Assembly (NCBI GenBank): GCA_033239005.1
Contig: BSQZ01000001.1
Location: forward strand, 5,567,501 to 5,631,500
Direction of reading: 5' to 3'
Length of the DNA: 64,000 nt
Source of the DNA: Lamellibrachia satsuma
Lineage: Eukaryota; Annelida; Polychaeta; Sabellida; Siboglinidae
Below are positions 1 through 11,102 of the stretch, piece after piece; positions within the stretch are counted from its first letter, which is position 1; each line of letters begins with the position of its first letter. The translations under genes were made by a program, and so were the position numbers. Under the pieces are notes generated by a model. That model had not been told where the DNA came from, ran no database searches, and saw only the letters and a list, made by a program, of their open reading frames with translations.

Positions 1-1450
1 GGTTCTTAGTTCCCCGATAACATTATCACAGGACACACTGATCATAGGACACACGTAATTGGGTTTGATCGAAAGTGGATATATTTGGATAATCAAGGTT
101 ATCTACCGATGTAAAAACAGATTAAAAATAGTCCGAAAATAGTTCTGGACTGCCTGCCTCGGTGCCGTTATGTTCCATTGAGTTAGGAGTATTCACATTC
201 GTTTGCTTGCTTTTGGTAAAACTGAATAGGCGTTTAGTATTTTGTTTAATTGATTTTTCGATTTGTGATATGTAGTCACAGTACTTCTCCCTTTAAGTTT
301 CTTAAAACTGGTTCATAATTCAGAAAATACTTGATAGTCATTTACTGAATGTGAGCGTTTCCACGCTTTTTGTGCGTTGTCTTTCACTCTCAGGGATGAG
401 ATCATATCGTTATCATACCACATAGGGTATTTAATCCGCGTATGCGGATACGAGTAACATTCATTTATAGCAGCATACACAAAGTCATAAAATAAATCAA
501 AACACTCGTCAATGTCGGTACGTCAATGAAATACGACGTGCGCCTAAGCAGTTCCATTACCCGTGAACCCCCGGTGTATTTGGTTAATAACGGGGGGAGG
601 GGTGCAGCCCTTTCAAAGTTTGTGTGCAAAAACCCAACTACTATGTAGGCTGAAAATGGGGAATTCGTCCAATTTATTATGGAGGGTGAATTTCGACGTA
701 ATTTCCACTGTGCACATGCAGTAAATGTCTTAGGTGTGCAAAATATGCCTTGCGATAATTGTACACAATACGTTCACATGTTCCTTCTTCGGTAAGCGAG
801 CGGAGTTCACAATGCAGGGCGTCATGGGTGGATTTCACCGACTTCTCTGCTTTCTGAACTTTGCACTGACCTTCGTGCACACAGACGATATGCAGTGTGT
901 GCTCGTTGCACGCGTGATCTTCGTTACACTACGCTAGGCCATATTCATACAACATTTCCACACGCAGCTAGGATTGGGGATTGTGTCATGAATGGGGCAT
1001 TAAGCATATTGTATTATTTCCGGTGTCCATTCAATGTCTCTGCGATTGAAATCGCTACAGAATAGAATACAGTCGCAGTCAGGGTTCATAGCATTGAAAA
1101 CTAGCTTTAGTGACTTGTCTAGTTCTGACCAGATGTCCACACCCGACCAGCTCGGGACGTCAACACACCGCAAATAGAGGTTTATAACCCGTCAACCGCG
1201 TCTGAGTCCACAGTATTTCCAAATCCGTTTCCAGATCCAACCTAGATTTGGAACAATACGTACTGCTCACAGCAACCAGAGCACCACCGCCGTGACATTT
1301 CTTGTTTTTTTTTTGCCACAACTGTACAGTCCCTGTCTCTTCTGTAGATGTATGAATCTGACAGTACCTCGTTCTCGAAAATATCCTTCCGCAGCCATGT
1401 ATCGGTGATAGTAATGAAATTGTAGGTGTGATCACTGAAGTAAACGTTAA
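1..1450 (-). mobile_element. Degraded non-LTR retrotransposon (endonuclease and linker region)
   Basis: Read on the minus strand, about 1450 down to 1030 encodes pieces of an AP-endonuclease-like domain. Visible segments include ITITDTWL, GGGALVAVSSTY and DLETDLEILWTQ, then after a frame change an SGDFN/IEW-like region near 1030-1060. Further along, about 880-690 carries RIVYNYRKAYFAHLR, typical of sequence after the endonuclease. About 480-120 carries a basic linker (NYEPVLRNLK, then ISQIEKSI-like) that normally precedes the RT. Many stops and frame changes show it is dead. The RT itself would lie off the left edge. The clade (Jockey, RTE or other) cannot be fixed from these pieces. Confidence 0.65.
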
Positions 1451-1511
1451 AGTCTTGTAATTTGCCAACAGTGCTGCCTGACACACGCACCACACACACT
1501 CACACACACCC

Positions 1512-1666
<155 letters not shown>

Positions 1667-1751
1667 ACATTGTGCCATGTGACTACACATGCAGTGTTGA
1701 CATAATTAACATTGCGCCATGTGATTACACTTGTAGGATACACCAATATGC

Positions 1752-1944
1752 GATGTCTCATCAGGCCTTCTCCGTGATGTTCGACATCAACAGCGGCAAA
1801 GGCTCGATCAGGAACAACATGGTCGGCGTGGCCGGAACAAGGAGTTACGTGAAGACGGTCATCGAGGTCCTGCAGTGTCCAGAGAACAACGTCTTCGACC
1901 CTTTAGCTGCCAAATGACGACCTATCTATTGCTGGGCAGGTCGG
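1752..1944 (+). pseudogene. N-terminal extracellular part of the receptor exon, broken by one in-frame TGA
   Basis: The reading frame of the downstream receptor runs back through this stretch with one interruption, TGA at 1915-1917. A possible 3' splice site (CTCATCAG) ends just before 1758. The encoded segment contains [16 protein letters not shown], then the stop, then RPIYCWAGRVFVDGVCKP. Spacing of the Cys residues and the phrase before RPIYC suggest that the stop replaces a Cys codon (TGC or TGT to TGA). This could be a true nonsense mutation, a sequencing error or, least likely, recoding. Because of it I list this piece apart from the intact 467-codon frame. Confidence 0.5.
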
Positions 1945-3348
1945 GTGTTCGTTGATGGAGTTTGCAAACCCGAAGAAGAACACGTGACACTGACACAGTC
2001 ATCGTCACCATCGACGACGACGACTATTGTGACAACTTCAAAGGTGCCTATAAATACGACGATTACGAACAAATTGGCAGCAATCGAGCAACGCATCGAT
2101 GACAACTTAAATGAAATTAACGCATTCAGCATCGTGGCGTCACGCGGAGACTCAGTAACATTTGCGATGGAACCCGTGGCTCCGTCTGTAGGCGGACTCC
2201 CCATTGACTGCCCACTGCTACGGTTGAACACCAGCGAGTATTTGATGCTAGACAACCGCTCCGTGTTGATCATGGCCCTGGACGAGGTGTACATGCCGCA
2301 CCAATATCTCTTCGTTGACGGCGCTCTGCTCATATGTTCGCCGTACCTCAACCAGACGTTCCTAGTATCGCACAACGTCACCCGGACTGTCGTCACGTTC
2401 AAGTTCGGTCGGGTCCAAAGGCTGGTCACCACCATAGGCCTCTTAATATCGATTACAGCGCTCGCCATCCATTTCATCGTGTATATGATGCTGCCGCCTT
2501 TGCGAAACATCCCCGGCAAATGTCTGCTTAGTCTGGTCGCGTCCCTATTTACCGCCCAGCTGTTGTTCCTGGTCGGCAGTGCAGGCACCGAGTTGCCTAA
2601 AGTTTGTATGTCGCTGGCCGTTGCCAAGCACTACGCCTTCATGGCCGCCTTCTTCTGGATGAACGTCATGGCCGCCGACATCTGTCGTACGTTCTCCAGC
2701 AGTCGTGTCATGCTGCCGGCGGGCGACCGCTCCATTCGGTTCGTCTTCTACTCGCTGTACGCCTGGTTTACACCGGCCGCTATCGCAGGTGGCTCTCTCG
2801 CCCTAGACCTCCTCGATGTCAACGCCACGGCCGACTTTCGCCCGCACTACGGGGAAGGCCTGTGTTGGATCACTCGGCGATGGGCTCTACTCGTTATGTT
2901 CGCGCTGCCGGTTGCTCTCCTTCTCGCCGTCAACACCGTCTTGTTCTGCGTCACCGTCAAGAACCTGTGCTTGATCTCACGAGAGGCGAAACGCGCCCGC
3001 GGCAACGAGCGAGGTCAATTTATGCTCTACGTGAAGTTGTCGACGATCATGGGCCTGACGTGGGTGATCGGCTTCGTCGCGTCGCTGGCCGACATGCCCG
3101 TGCTCTGGTACGTCTTCGACGTCATCAACACGCTCCAGGACGCCTTCGTTTGCTTCGCGTTCGTCTGCACGAAGAAGGTGTTCCGTCTGCTGCACGAGCG
3201 CGGACACACGTCCCGGGCCGGCCACCATCAGCAGCGGCCACAACGCAGGTATCAGTCATCGTCCTCCAGCGGCAACTCGGGCCTGACGCGACCCACGTAC
3301 CTTTCAGAAGACGAGGCTTTCGACATTTCCCAGGAAACCAGCATTTGA
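1945..3348 (+). CDS. Methuselah/secretin-like (class B type) seven-transmembrane receptor, 3' exon
   Basis: A single open frame of 467 codons carries a complete seven-helix domain. The extracellular part (about residues 1-150) is Thr/Ser-rich with N-glycosylation sequons NTTI, NTSE, NRSV, NQTF and NVTR. Helices fall at roughly residues 155-178 (TM1, LVTTIGLLISITALAIHFIV), 190-212, 228-250, 265-290, 310-335, 353-377 and 385-410 (VINTLQDAFVCFAFVC). A Cys in the TM3 approach (PKVCMSL) and one in the second extracellular loop (GEGLCWI) match the conserved disulfide pair of this family. The tail is Ser- and Arg-rich and ends DISQETSI. The exon is clearly GC-richer than its flanks, as expected for selected coding sequence. 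Signalling would be through a G protein at the plasma membrane; the ligand is unknown. The ATG at 1945 may not be the real start, since the frame continues upstream past a TGA. Confidence 0.82.
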   Translation: MFVDGVCKPEEEHVTLTQSSSPSTTTTIVTTSKVPINTTITNKLAAIEQRIDDNLNEINAFSIVASRGDSVTFAMEPVAPSVGGLPIDCPLLRLNTSEYLMLDNRSVLIMALDEVYMPHQYLFVDGALLICSPYLNQTFLVSHNVTRTVVTFKFGRVQRLVTTIGLLISITALAIHFIVYMMLPPLRNIPGKCLLSLVASLFTAQLLFLVGSAGTELPKVCMSLAVAKHYAFMAAFFWMNVMAADICRTFSSSRVMLPAGDRSIRFVFYSLYAWFTPAAIAGGSLALDLLDVNATADFRPHYGEGLCWITRRWALLVMFALPVALLLAVNTVLFCVTVKNLCLISREAKRARGNERGQFMLYVKLSTIMGLTWVIGFVASLADMPVLWYVFDVINTLQDAFVCFAFVCTKKVFRLLHERGHTSRAGHHQQRPQRRYQSSSSSGNSGLTRPTYLSEDEAFDISQETSI

Positions 3349-3701
3349 ATACGCGGTGAACGCAATCTTTGTCACTGTGTCGAACACAATGTTTCGGAAA
3401 TATCAAGGGTATTATATTGTAATGTAATGTAAGTATGAACATATTACGACGTTAGCTACAGTATACGATGACAGGAAACCGGATTGTCTAGAAATGTCGT
3501 AGAAATAGTCCACGTGAGCTGGAGACTCCAACTATTGCAAGTTTACAACAATTGTATTTTACAGCATCGTCGTTGCAAAAGTTGTTAACACATTTAAGTT
3601 ATTTACCATTCAATAGTTGAATCGAGGACGTTTACAAACTGTAATATCTACTTACACGGGCCCGACAATATACGAGATGCTAAATTCGCATTCATGACTA
3701 T
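3349..3701. other. 3' flank of receptor exon, no gene seen
   Basis: AT-rich sequence following the receptor stop. No clear AATAAA, ORF or repeat is visible. Confidence 0.5.
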
Positions 3702-4986
3702 AACCCATCAACGTTCCTAGCAATAGAGACACAGCACTGTTCTTGACAATAGAGACCCACCACTGTACCTGGCATTATACATCCATCACTGTTCCTAGCA
3801 TTTGAAACCCACCAATATTCCTGGCATTGCAGACCCACAACTGTTCCTAGCATTAGAGACCCACCACTGTTCCTTACAATAGAAACCCACCACTGTCCCT
3901 GGGAACAGAGACCCAACAAAGTTCCTGGCAATAGACAACCGCCACTGTAACTGACTGACAACAGAGACCCACACATTTTCCTGACAATAGAGACCCATCA
4001 ATATTCCTGGCATTGTAGACCCATAACTGTTCTTAGCATTAGAGAACAACCACTGCTCCTTACAACAGAAACCCACCACTGTCCCTGGGAATAGAAACCC
4101 AACACTATTCCTTATATATAAACCCAATACTGTCTTGGGAATAGAGACCCACCAACGTTCCTGCAAATAGAGACCCAACAGTATTACTAACAATAGAGAC
4201 CCACCACTGTTCCTGACAATAGAGACCCACCGCTGTTCCTGGCATTGTAGACCAGCAACTGTTCCTACCATTAGTGACCCACCACTGTTCCTTACAATAT
4301 AAACCCACCAATGTTCCTGACAATAGAGACCCACCACTGTTCCTGAAATAAGAGACCCAAGCCTCTCCTGCTTTAGAGACACACCAATGTTCCTGACAAC
4401 ATAGACCCACAAATATTCCTGACAATAGAGACCCTCCACTTTTCCTGACAATAAATACCCACCACTGTTCCTGACAATAGAGACCCATCACTCTTCCTGG
4501 CATGAGACACACAACACTTTTTCCTGACAATATAGACCCACAACTATCCCTAGCATTAGAGACCCAACGCTGCTCCTGGCATTATAAACACAACACCGTT
4601 CCTGACAATACATACCCAATACTGTTCCATACAATACAGACCAACCAATGTTCCTGGCGTTAGAGACCAAAAACTGTTCCTGACAATAGACACCCACTAC
4701 TGTTCCTGGCATTAGAGACCAGACACTGTTCCTAGCATTAGAGACCCAACACGTTTTCTGGCATTAGAGACTCAACCCCCTTTCTGGCAATGCAGACAAA
4801 CAACTGTTCTCAGCATTAGAGACTCACCACTGTTCCTAACAATAGAGACCCAACACTGTTCCTGGCATTAGCAACCCAACACTGTTCCTGGCATTAGTTA
4901 GCAACCACTGTTCCTGATAATAGAGACCCACCACTGTTCCTGACATTAGAGACCCAACACTGTTCCTGGCGTTCATCTATAGAGAC
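3702..4986. repeat. Minisatellite, about 25-26 bp unit, roughly 48 copies
   Basis: Diverged tandem copies built from GTTCCTGRCAWTAGAGACCC plus ACCACT-type spacers. Units vary by small indels and substitutions, so the array is old. The minus-strand open frames across it are repeat artefacts. Confidence 0.95.
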
Positions 4987-5374
4987 GCATGTATCACCGT
5001 GATACAGTCGGCAAAGAATATGATGTTTTTTTACTGTAATATATATTTATTGTCACCATACAGTGAATTGTCATTGTAGATGATGTGAATGATGATGACA
5101 TGTTAGAGACTACTGGACACTTTCAGTCCAAGGTAGGGACTACCACCTGTTAGCATTTTAAACATTTAATTGAAACTAGTTATCGAAGTGTGCCACAAAT
5201 CTCGTGTGTCGTATTTCTATATTCGCTTCTATTGTATCAAACCCGTCGTGCAAGTAACTATTGATTTGATAGATAGAGTAAATGTGTACTTGATGTTCGC
5301 TTAGAAAAAAAGGCAATTATCCATGAATGCCATTGATGTATGAATTGGCCTGATATCCCGATTGTGCTGTATCA

Positions 5375-5835
5375 CTCTCAGTGCGCCTACCGATAATGGA
5401 GAGGCTCTCTCACTCCCAGTATGTCTGTTTCTTCGGTGGATTAACTTGTGAAATTGAAGAAATGAGCAAGGAATTGTCACGATTCGATGGTTTATACTGT
5501 CCTTGTTTCTTACTCCAAGCGCGCCTAACGATAGTTAAGGGCTTTCTCACTCTCAGCGCACCTACCGATAGTTAGGGGCTCTCTCACTCCCAGCGCGCCT
5601 ACCGATAGTTGAGAGGCTCTCTCACTCCCAGCGCGCCTACCGATAGCGGAGAGACTCTGTCATTCCTAGTGCACCTACTGATAGTGGAGAGGCTCTCTCA
5701 TTCGCAGCGTGCCTTCCGATAGTTAGGGGCTCTTTCGTTCCCAGTGCACCTACCGATAGTAGAGAGGCTCTCTCATTCGCAGCGCGCCTTCCGATAGTTA
5801 GGGGCTCTCTCGTTCCCAGTGTACCTACCTATAGC
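5375..5835. repeat. Minisatellite, about 35-38 bp unit
   Basis: Repeats of GCGCCTACCGATAGT followed by a GGCTCTCTC and ACTCCCAGC segment. A 65-bp unique stretch (about 5440-5510) interrupts the first copies. From 5520 on the array is continuous with about nine copies. Confidence 0.92.
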
Positions 5836-5957
5836 GATGCCGCCGAGCTAACCGTATCTACGAGGCGCCTCAAGTTGACCAATGTCCGATTTATATAGTC
5901 ATATTTTGATCATCCTGCTAAACACATTCGGCGGAGTAACCACGATATGGCGATCAT

Positions 5958-6462
5958 GGGGCGCGGTAGCTCAGCGGTAGAATCGCGTACTCGCGGTCGA
6001 GGGGGACGGGGTTTCGAATCCCCCTGCTGGTGGCGGTCGAGGGGGTTCGAGTCCTCCTGCTGGTGGTGGTCGGGTTCGAATCCACCAGCTGGAGTCAGTC
6101 GAGTGGGTTCGAGTCCACCAGCTGGTGGCGTTCGAGGGGGTTCGTTTCCCCCTGCAGGTGGCGGTCGAGGGGGTTCGTGTCCCCCTGCTCGTGTTTCGAA
6201 ACGTTGGCAGCTTCATGAATTTCAATTTGCCTGTCTTTCAGAAGGGACGCTAAAATCGTTGTTCACTTCTACCTGGTGTCTGTGCCAGGGGAATAAAAGA
6301 TCCCACACAGGGAAATGTGAAAAACGTGTCAAGGATTCATTATCTGTAAACAACCACCATTCGATCGAATGCATCTTAGGTTGTGAGCATATAATCTTAA
6401 AAGTTGAAGGATTTGCTCTAATACGAAACATATAGCGGCAGGACAGGACAGGACAGGACAGG
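5958..6462 (+). mobile_element. tRNA-derived SINE with amplified B-box segment
   Basis: The head at 5958-6030 looks like a tRNA: GGGGCGCGGTAGCTCAGCGG with an A-box-like GGTAGCTCAGCGGTAGAAT, and a B-box-like GGTTTCGAATCC. Immediately after, to about 6195, the B-box-bearing segment (GGTTCGARTCC with CAGCTGGTGG or CCTGCTGGTGG) recurs about five more times in tandem. A body follows with a CAGAAGGGACGCTAAA and AATAAAAGATCCCACAC pair, typical of conserved SINE cores. The 3' tail is (GGACA)n at 6438-6462. The internal A and B boxes would be the RNA polymerase III promoter. Confidence 0.72.
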
Positions 6463-6727
6463 TGTCGTCAATCGTCAAGAGGCACTGTTCGGGTTTCTGT
6501 AGCTATGACATGTGGTGAAGAACCATCTTTCTAACCAAAAAGAATGACTTTTGAAACAGTCCCCACGTGTCGGGAAGAAGTGTTTGTATATTCTCAACAA
6601 TCCTCTCAACATTGTATGCATGATACCGGTAAGGATACAACGGAAGTCGTAGTGAGGTAACTGACAAATAATGATGATATCGAGAGGCGTCAGACGTTGT
6701 GAAGACGATAGAAACATTTGTGAGAGA

Positions 6728-6762
6728 GACATTTGTGTGTGTGCGTGTGTGTGTGTGTGAGA
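6728..6762. repeat. (GT)n microsatellite
   Basis: Short imperfect GTGT/GCGT run, followed by GAGAGAGAA. Confidence 0.9.
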
Positions 6763-6831
6763 GAGAACATTTGTGAGGGGGATAAAAACATTTGTGAAGG
6801 AGGAAGATACAAGTTTGGGACGGAGAATGCG

Positions 6832-7057
6832 TGCGTTATTGCGACACTGCACGCGCCAATGCGTGTGTCACTGCTTATGTCATTGCGACATAGCAAGCGA
6901 CAATGCGTGTGTCACTGTATACGTCATTGCGACATTGCACGCGACAATGCGTGTGTCACTGTGTACGTCATTGCGACATAGCATGCGACAATGCGTGTGT
7001 CACTTTGTACGTCTTTGCGACATTGCACGCGACAATGCGTGTGTCACTGTGTCATTG
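6832..7057. repeat. Minisatellite, about 44 bp unit, five copies
   Basis: Units alternate CAATGCGTGTGTCACTG with CGTCATTGCGACATTGCACG. The divergence between copies is low. Confidence 0.9.
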
Positions 7058-7184
7058 ACTCAAGTCCTGGTTGCACACTTACGTGTTCTGCATTTACTTG
7101 AACACATGTTACCCTGTGCACGTCAACGACTCAGGTTGAACAACATTTAGCCACATTTAGACAACTTCGGTCAACACTGTCACT

Positions 7185-7232
7185 GTGTATATGTGTGTGC
7201 GTGTGTGCGCGCGCGCGTGCGTGCGAGTACGT
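7185..7232. repeat. GT/GC dinucleotide-rich microsatellite
   Basis: Mixed GTGTGT, GCGCGC and GTGCGTGC runs. Confidence 0.88.
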
Positions 7233-7239
7233 TTATGTA

Positions 7240-8118
7240 CGAAATGTAGATGTAACTGTGTATGTATATGATTATGTTCGAATAGGTTTGAATGAACGGA
7301 AACAGTGCAAATGTTTGCACGATGACATTGTATTGTCATACACTGTAAGAGGTCGCAGAGTTAATAAATGTGATTGATTGCAATATCTTTAAACATGTCG
7401 TAATAACAGACATTTAATATAGTGTTCTCTGAAGCAAACCATGGTCGGTGACATTAATGATTGATCAGAGTTAAGGTTAGTTTAGTAATTTTTATTAGTC
7501 AGTGTAGAACTCGACTGGTATGACCTAGTATATCACTCGTATTATGTACCGATAGGCAATGTTGTATTATAGTGATATGTAAACATAGCATCGTATTACT
7601 TAACATGTGCATGAAATAAAGGATACACGCGTGCAAGAGTGAACGGGCATGTCGTTTTAAAACAATGTACGTTTTGATGTGAACTATGTATAGAGTCGCT
7701 TTGCTGCGTCCAGAAAGTTGATAATGTGTCGTTTATTTTGCTGTACGTTTGACTCTTTTTGCTGTACTTGACATTTATAATAAAACATATACGATGACAT
7801 GCCTCAAAATATGTTACGATTTCGTTTTATTTGCCCCTTGTATTATATTACTTTACATCCGATATACCATTGCATTTAAAGCACAATAACACAAAAGTGC
7901 TATGCTTCCAATGTGCACTAGCATATAATAAACACTTACCCAACAGTGTTACCACCACACCAATGGCCTTTGCAAAACAACCAGAACATATACATAGTAC
8001 AAATGTGTCTCATGCGTGCCCCTGTATTGTTAAACAAACTTTTAATTTTGAATTACTTGAATCGCAAGGAAACGGACTGACCGATGACGGGGGCAGCAAT
8101 ATCTTCACAACATTGCTC
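7240..8118. other. No recognisable gene
   Basis: AT-rich unique sequence. Small frames (for example 7831-8172) show no family resemblance and the 3' end of that one is made of the next repeat array. Confidence 0.5.
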
Positions 8119-8120
8119 TT

Positions 8121-8500
8121 CACATCGGGTGCCGCCTCGCATAACTCTCACATCGGGTGCCGCCTCGCATAACTCTCACATCGGGTGCCGCCTCGCATAA
8201 CTGTCACATCGGGTGCCGCCTCGCATAACTCTCACATCGGGTGCTGCCTCGCATAACTCTCACATCGGGTGCCGCCTCGCATAACTTTCACATCGGGTGC
8301 CGCCTCGCATAACTCTCACATCGGGTGCTGTCTCGCATAACTCTCACATCGGGTGCCGCCTCGCATAACTCTCACATCGGGTGCCGCCTCGCATAACTCT
8401 CACATCGGGTGCTGCCTCGCATAACTCTCACATCGGGTGCCGCTTCGCATAACTCTTACATCGGGTGCCGCCTCGCATAACTCTCACATCGGGTGCCGCC
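8121..8500. repeat. Minisatellite, 28 bp unit, about 13-14 copies
   Basis: Near-identical tandem copies of CACATCGGGTGCCGCCTCGC followed by ATAACTCT. Only a few substitutions (GCC/GCT, CTC/TTC) separate the copies, so the array is young. Confidence 0.96.
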
Positions 8501-8518
8501 TGCACTGCTCTGTCTGTC

Positions 8519-8586
8519 CTGTGTGTGTGTGCGTGTGGTGTGTGTGGTGTGGTGGTGTGTGGTGTGGTGGGTGGTGTGTGGTGTGT

Positions 8587-8619
<33 letters not shown>
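8519..8619. repeat. (GT)n / (GTGG)n microsatellite
   Basis: GTGTGTGCGTGTGGTGTGTG-type run ending in a pure (GT)n tract. Confidence 0.95.
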
Positions 8620-8624
8620 ATTTT

Positions 8625-9425
8625 GTTGAGAATTCATTCTTATTACCCAAGTTACAGCAATTCAATAATAATGTTTGTGATCACAAGTTTTAAACTGAAC
8701 TAACTTATATATGTAAAGGCAGTGTGATTATATTGTAAAGACTACTTTCATGTATGTACAACTGTTATTACTTTTATTAACTCATTTCAAGTATATATTG
8801 CTTTTATTAACCATGTTTACCTAACAATTTATCCTTTTTACCAATGATGCTCACCGAGCAGAATACAATTATCCAATGTTTTATTCGACAACAAACTCAT
8901 ATCGTATCGTATCTTCTTTCGGGCAGTAACCATTCCATTAATTGTACCAGCTGAAATTATTGAACAAAGCTAGTTGTCATATCTGTAGTAAAATAGTAAA
9001 TGACAGTTAGGTATCCTAAGACAATGTAATTGTATTTATGTTGCAGTGATATAATGATCTATACTTGAATATGATATTCTAAATATATTTAATTCTATTT
9101 AGTTCAAACAATAGGTACACATAAAATATTTATGAAACATTCATGTATTTGCATTCTCTCTGAAAAGTAAACGATTACTTCATTTTGTACCAGGAAATAG
9201 CAAATATTATTACTTAAATTACAGTGACTTTTCTTCATCCCCGTTAAAAGTATCTACTTTAATTGAGCCTAGCGTAGCTTGTAGACAGCACACAATCAAG
9301 GTTAAGAATATACTAGTGCAGATGTCAATAACAATTACAGTTGCGTTGATGTGACGTTGCAATAATGTGTAGTTGGATTTGAAAATGAGCACTAAATACG
9401 ACTGGAACTAATAGCTATTACACAC
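8625..9425. other. AT-rich sequence without a recognised feature
   Basis: No supported coding frame or clear repeat; unique AT-rich DNA between the microsatellite and the hAT remnant. Confidence 0.5.
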
Positions 9426-9439
9426 GAATATATGTATTG

Positions 9440-10583
9440 GTTTCTGGAGTTCACAGTTTCTGGAGTCCACAAATTGGACATTTTGTGAAGGACTGGACAT
9501 GATCGTCTCTGATGTTAGCATGTCAGCTGATAACATCCTACAGCAGTATGAGAACACCATGGCCCACTTTGACATCTCCAACCAGATATCACACATCGTT
9601 ACTGACAGCGCATCAAACATGCTGAAGGCCTTCTCGCTACCAGGCTTCGAGGATACTGACGACCAGGATCCAGATGACCCAGATGACACCACAGACGATG
9701 ACAGATACAGCATTTGACGACCTCCCAGGCCACTTACCCTGCTTCGCCCGCACCCTCCAGCTAGTTGTGAAGGATGGAATTCAACCTGCTGACCAGTTGA
9801 CTAAAGTCAATACATCCACCATAGTATCGTCTGTACGTAAGTCGAAACAAGCTACTGACATACTAGAAGGGGAGCATCGACTTCAGACTGCATCGACTTC
9901 AAACTCTCAGCTCATGATGATTACATCAGTTCTACGTGTGTCAGAGGAGAAACTTGACTCTCTGGACTTACCCACTAAGCTGACAGAGTCTGACCGGAAC
10001 ATTCCCACTGAGGCATGTGATAGTCTAGCTCCCTTCGAGGAGGTTATAGATCTCGTTCAACGTGACAAGACTGTTTCAGCCAGTTTGATCATCCCATCCA
10101 TTCTCGGTTTCACTTCCCAGCTGGAGAGTATACAAGCCAAATACCACACCAAGTTCCTGACCTACCGTGCTACCGTTCTGGATACGCGGTTCACGCTAGA
10201 ATGGTGTTCTTAATCTGATGAGGCCTCTTCTGTGAAAGACATTATGTTATCTGAGGCGATACGTATCACCCCACCAGATGCTGTCCAGCCACCACCAGAT
10301 ACTGAGCCGCCCAGGAAACGCTCCAAACTGTTTTCCTTCATTGGAAAACGCAATGCCACATGGAGTGCACCTTCTGTAGACAATGAGACTAATTACTTCA
10401 GCCAACCCTGTTCTCTTGAGGACATTACTGCTTTGTCTTATTGGCAGCATCATGCATCTGAGTTCCCCACTCTGAGCAAGTTGGCCAGACAGTTCCACAC
10501 CATACCTGCCACATCAGCACCAGTTGAACGCCTGTTCAGCGTTGCTGGTAAGATATTCCGACCAGCAAAAGCAAGTTGTCTAA
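9440..10583 (+). pseudogene. hAT-superfamily transposase remnant
   Basis: Fragments of one transposase lie in order. Residues such as HIVTDSASNMLKAF (catalytic-core D region) are followed by a poly-acidic segment. After a +1 frame change near 9690 come DDLPGHLPCFARTLQLVVKD (the usual CxxH-type region reads C-A/R-T-L here) and VLDTRFTLEWC. An in-frame TAA at 10211-10213 separates the last part, which ends YWQHHASEFPTLSKLARQF and TSAPVERLFSVAGKIF. That C-terminal block is the hAT dimerisation signature. The frame then runs into LINE sequence at about 10585. Frameshift, stop and missing N-terminus (BED finger) show the copy is inactive. Confidence 0.88.
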
Positions 10584-10595
10584 TTAATTTTGATT

Positions 10596-11102
10596 GAATG
10601 TACATATTGTATTGTTCTCTGTTGTTGCCGTATATTAACTACTGTAGCGATATATGGGGTAATACCTACGTTACAAACATTACAGTACTGCAGAAACGAG
10701 TAGTTCGTCTATTCTGTGGTTCGAAACGTTTGGATGATACTAGCAACCTCTTCCAGCAATTGCGCATTTATAATTTGTAAACATAGTTAAATTTAAGACA
10801 GCGGTTATTATGTATAAGGCACATCACAATGTACTACCGAATAATTTGCAAAACATGTTTAAGCTGTATGTTTCAACACATTGTACTCGACAGAGAGATA
10901 CCTTCAGAAGTCATCGTGTGCGTACCAACATTAAATCAATGTGCATTTCTGTGTATGGAGTAAAACTATGGCATTCGTTGCACGCAAACATCACTAGCTG
11001 CAGAAACATGCAAGCATTTAATAACACTTATAAGTTATATCTTCTTTCTGTGTATTAGATCTAAAAAATCAAAATAATTATAATCAAACATTATATGTTG
11101 TA
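10596..11102 (+). mobile_element. L2/Jockey-like LINE, C-terminal RT part (left half, split by RTE)
   Basis: Two frames, 10598-10780 and 10810-11058, encode the region after an RT palm: LPYINYCSDIWGNTY, VLQKRVVRLFCGSKR and later MYKAHHNVLPNNLQNMF, then VYGVKLWHSLH. This order is typical of the C-terminus of L2/CR1-group LINEs. A single TAA separates the two frames. The 3' UTR begins after TAG at 11056-11058, runs to 11102, and resumes at 12961 beyond an inserted RTE element. The 5' junction lies in the hAT gene, and the short strings GATTGAATG (10592) and GATTTGAATG (13221) near the two ends may be remnants of its target duplication. Confidence 0.75.
11090..11102 (+). repeat. Target-site duplication, left copy (13 bp)
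   Basis: ATTATATGTTGTA occurs here and again, identically, at 12961-12973. It flanks the RTE insertion exactly, in the 3' UTR of the L2-like LINE. Confidence 0.88.

Noticed and set aside
1915..1917. Selenocysteine at the receptor TGA
   Set aside because: This receptor class is not known as a selenoprotein and no SECIS-like structure was recognised; mutation or error is simpler.
2604..3359. 251-codon plus-strand frame in the receptor exon
   Set aside because: Shadow of the receptor in another frame; Arg/His-rich composition and no family features.
3698..4712. Minus-strand frames of 74-218 codons
   Set aside because: Translated minisatellite.
5958..6030. A functional tRNA gene
   Set aside because: A and B boxes are there, but the body, repeat copies and (GGACA)n tail show a SINE, and arms do not pair convincingly.
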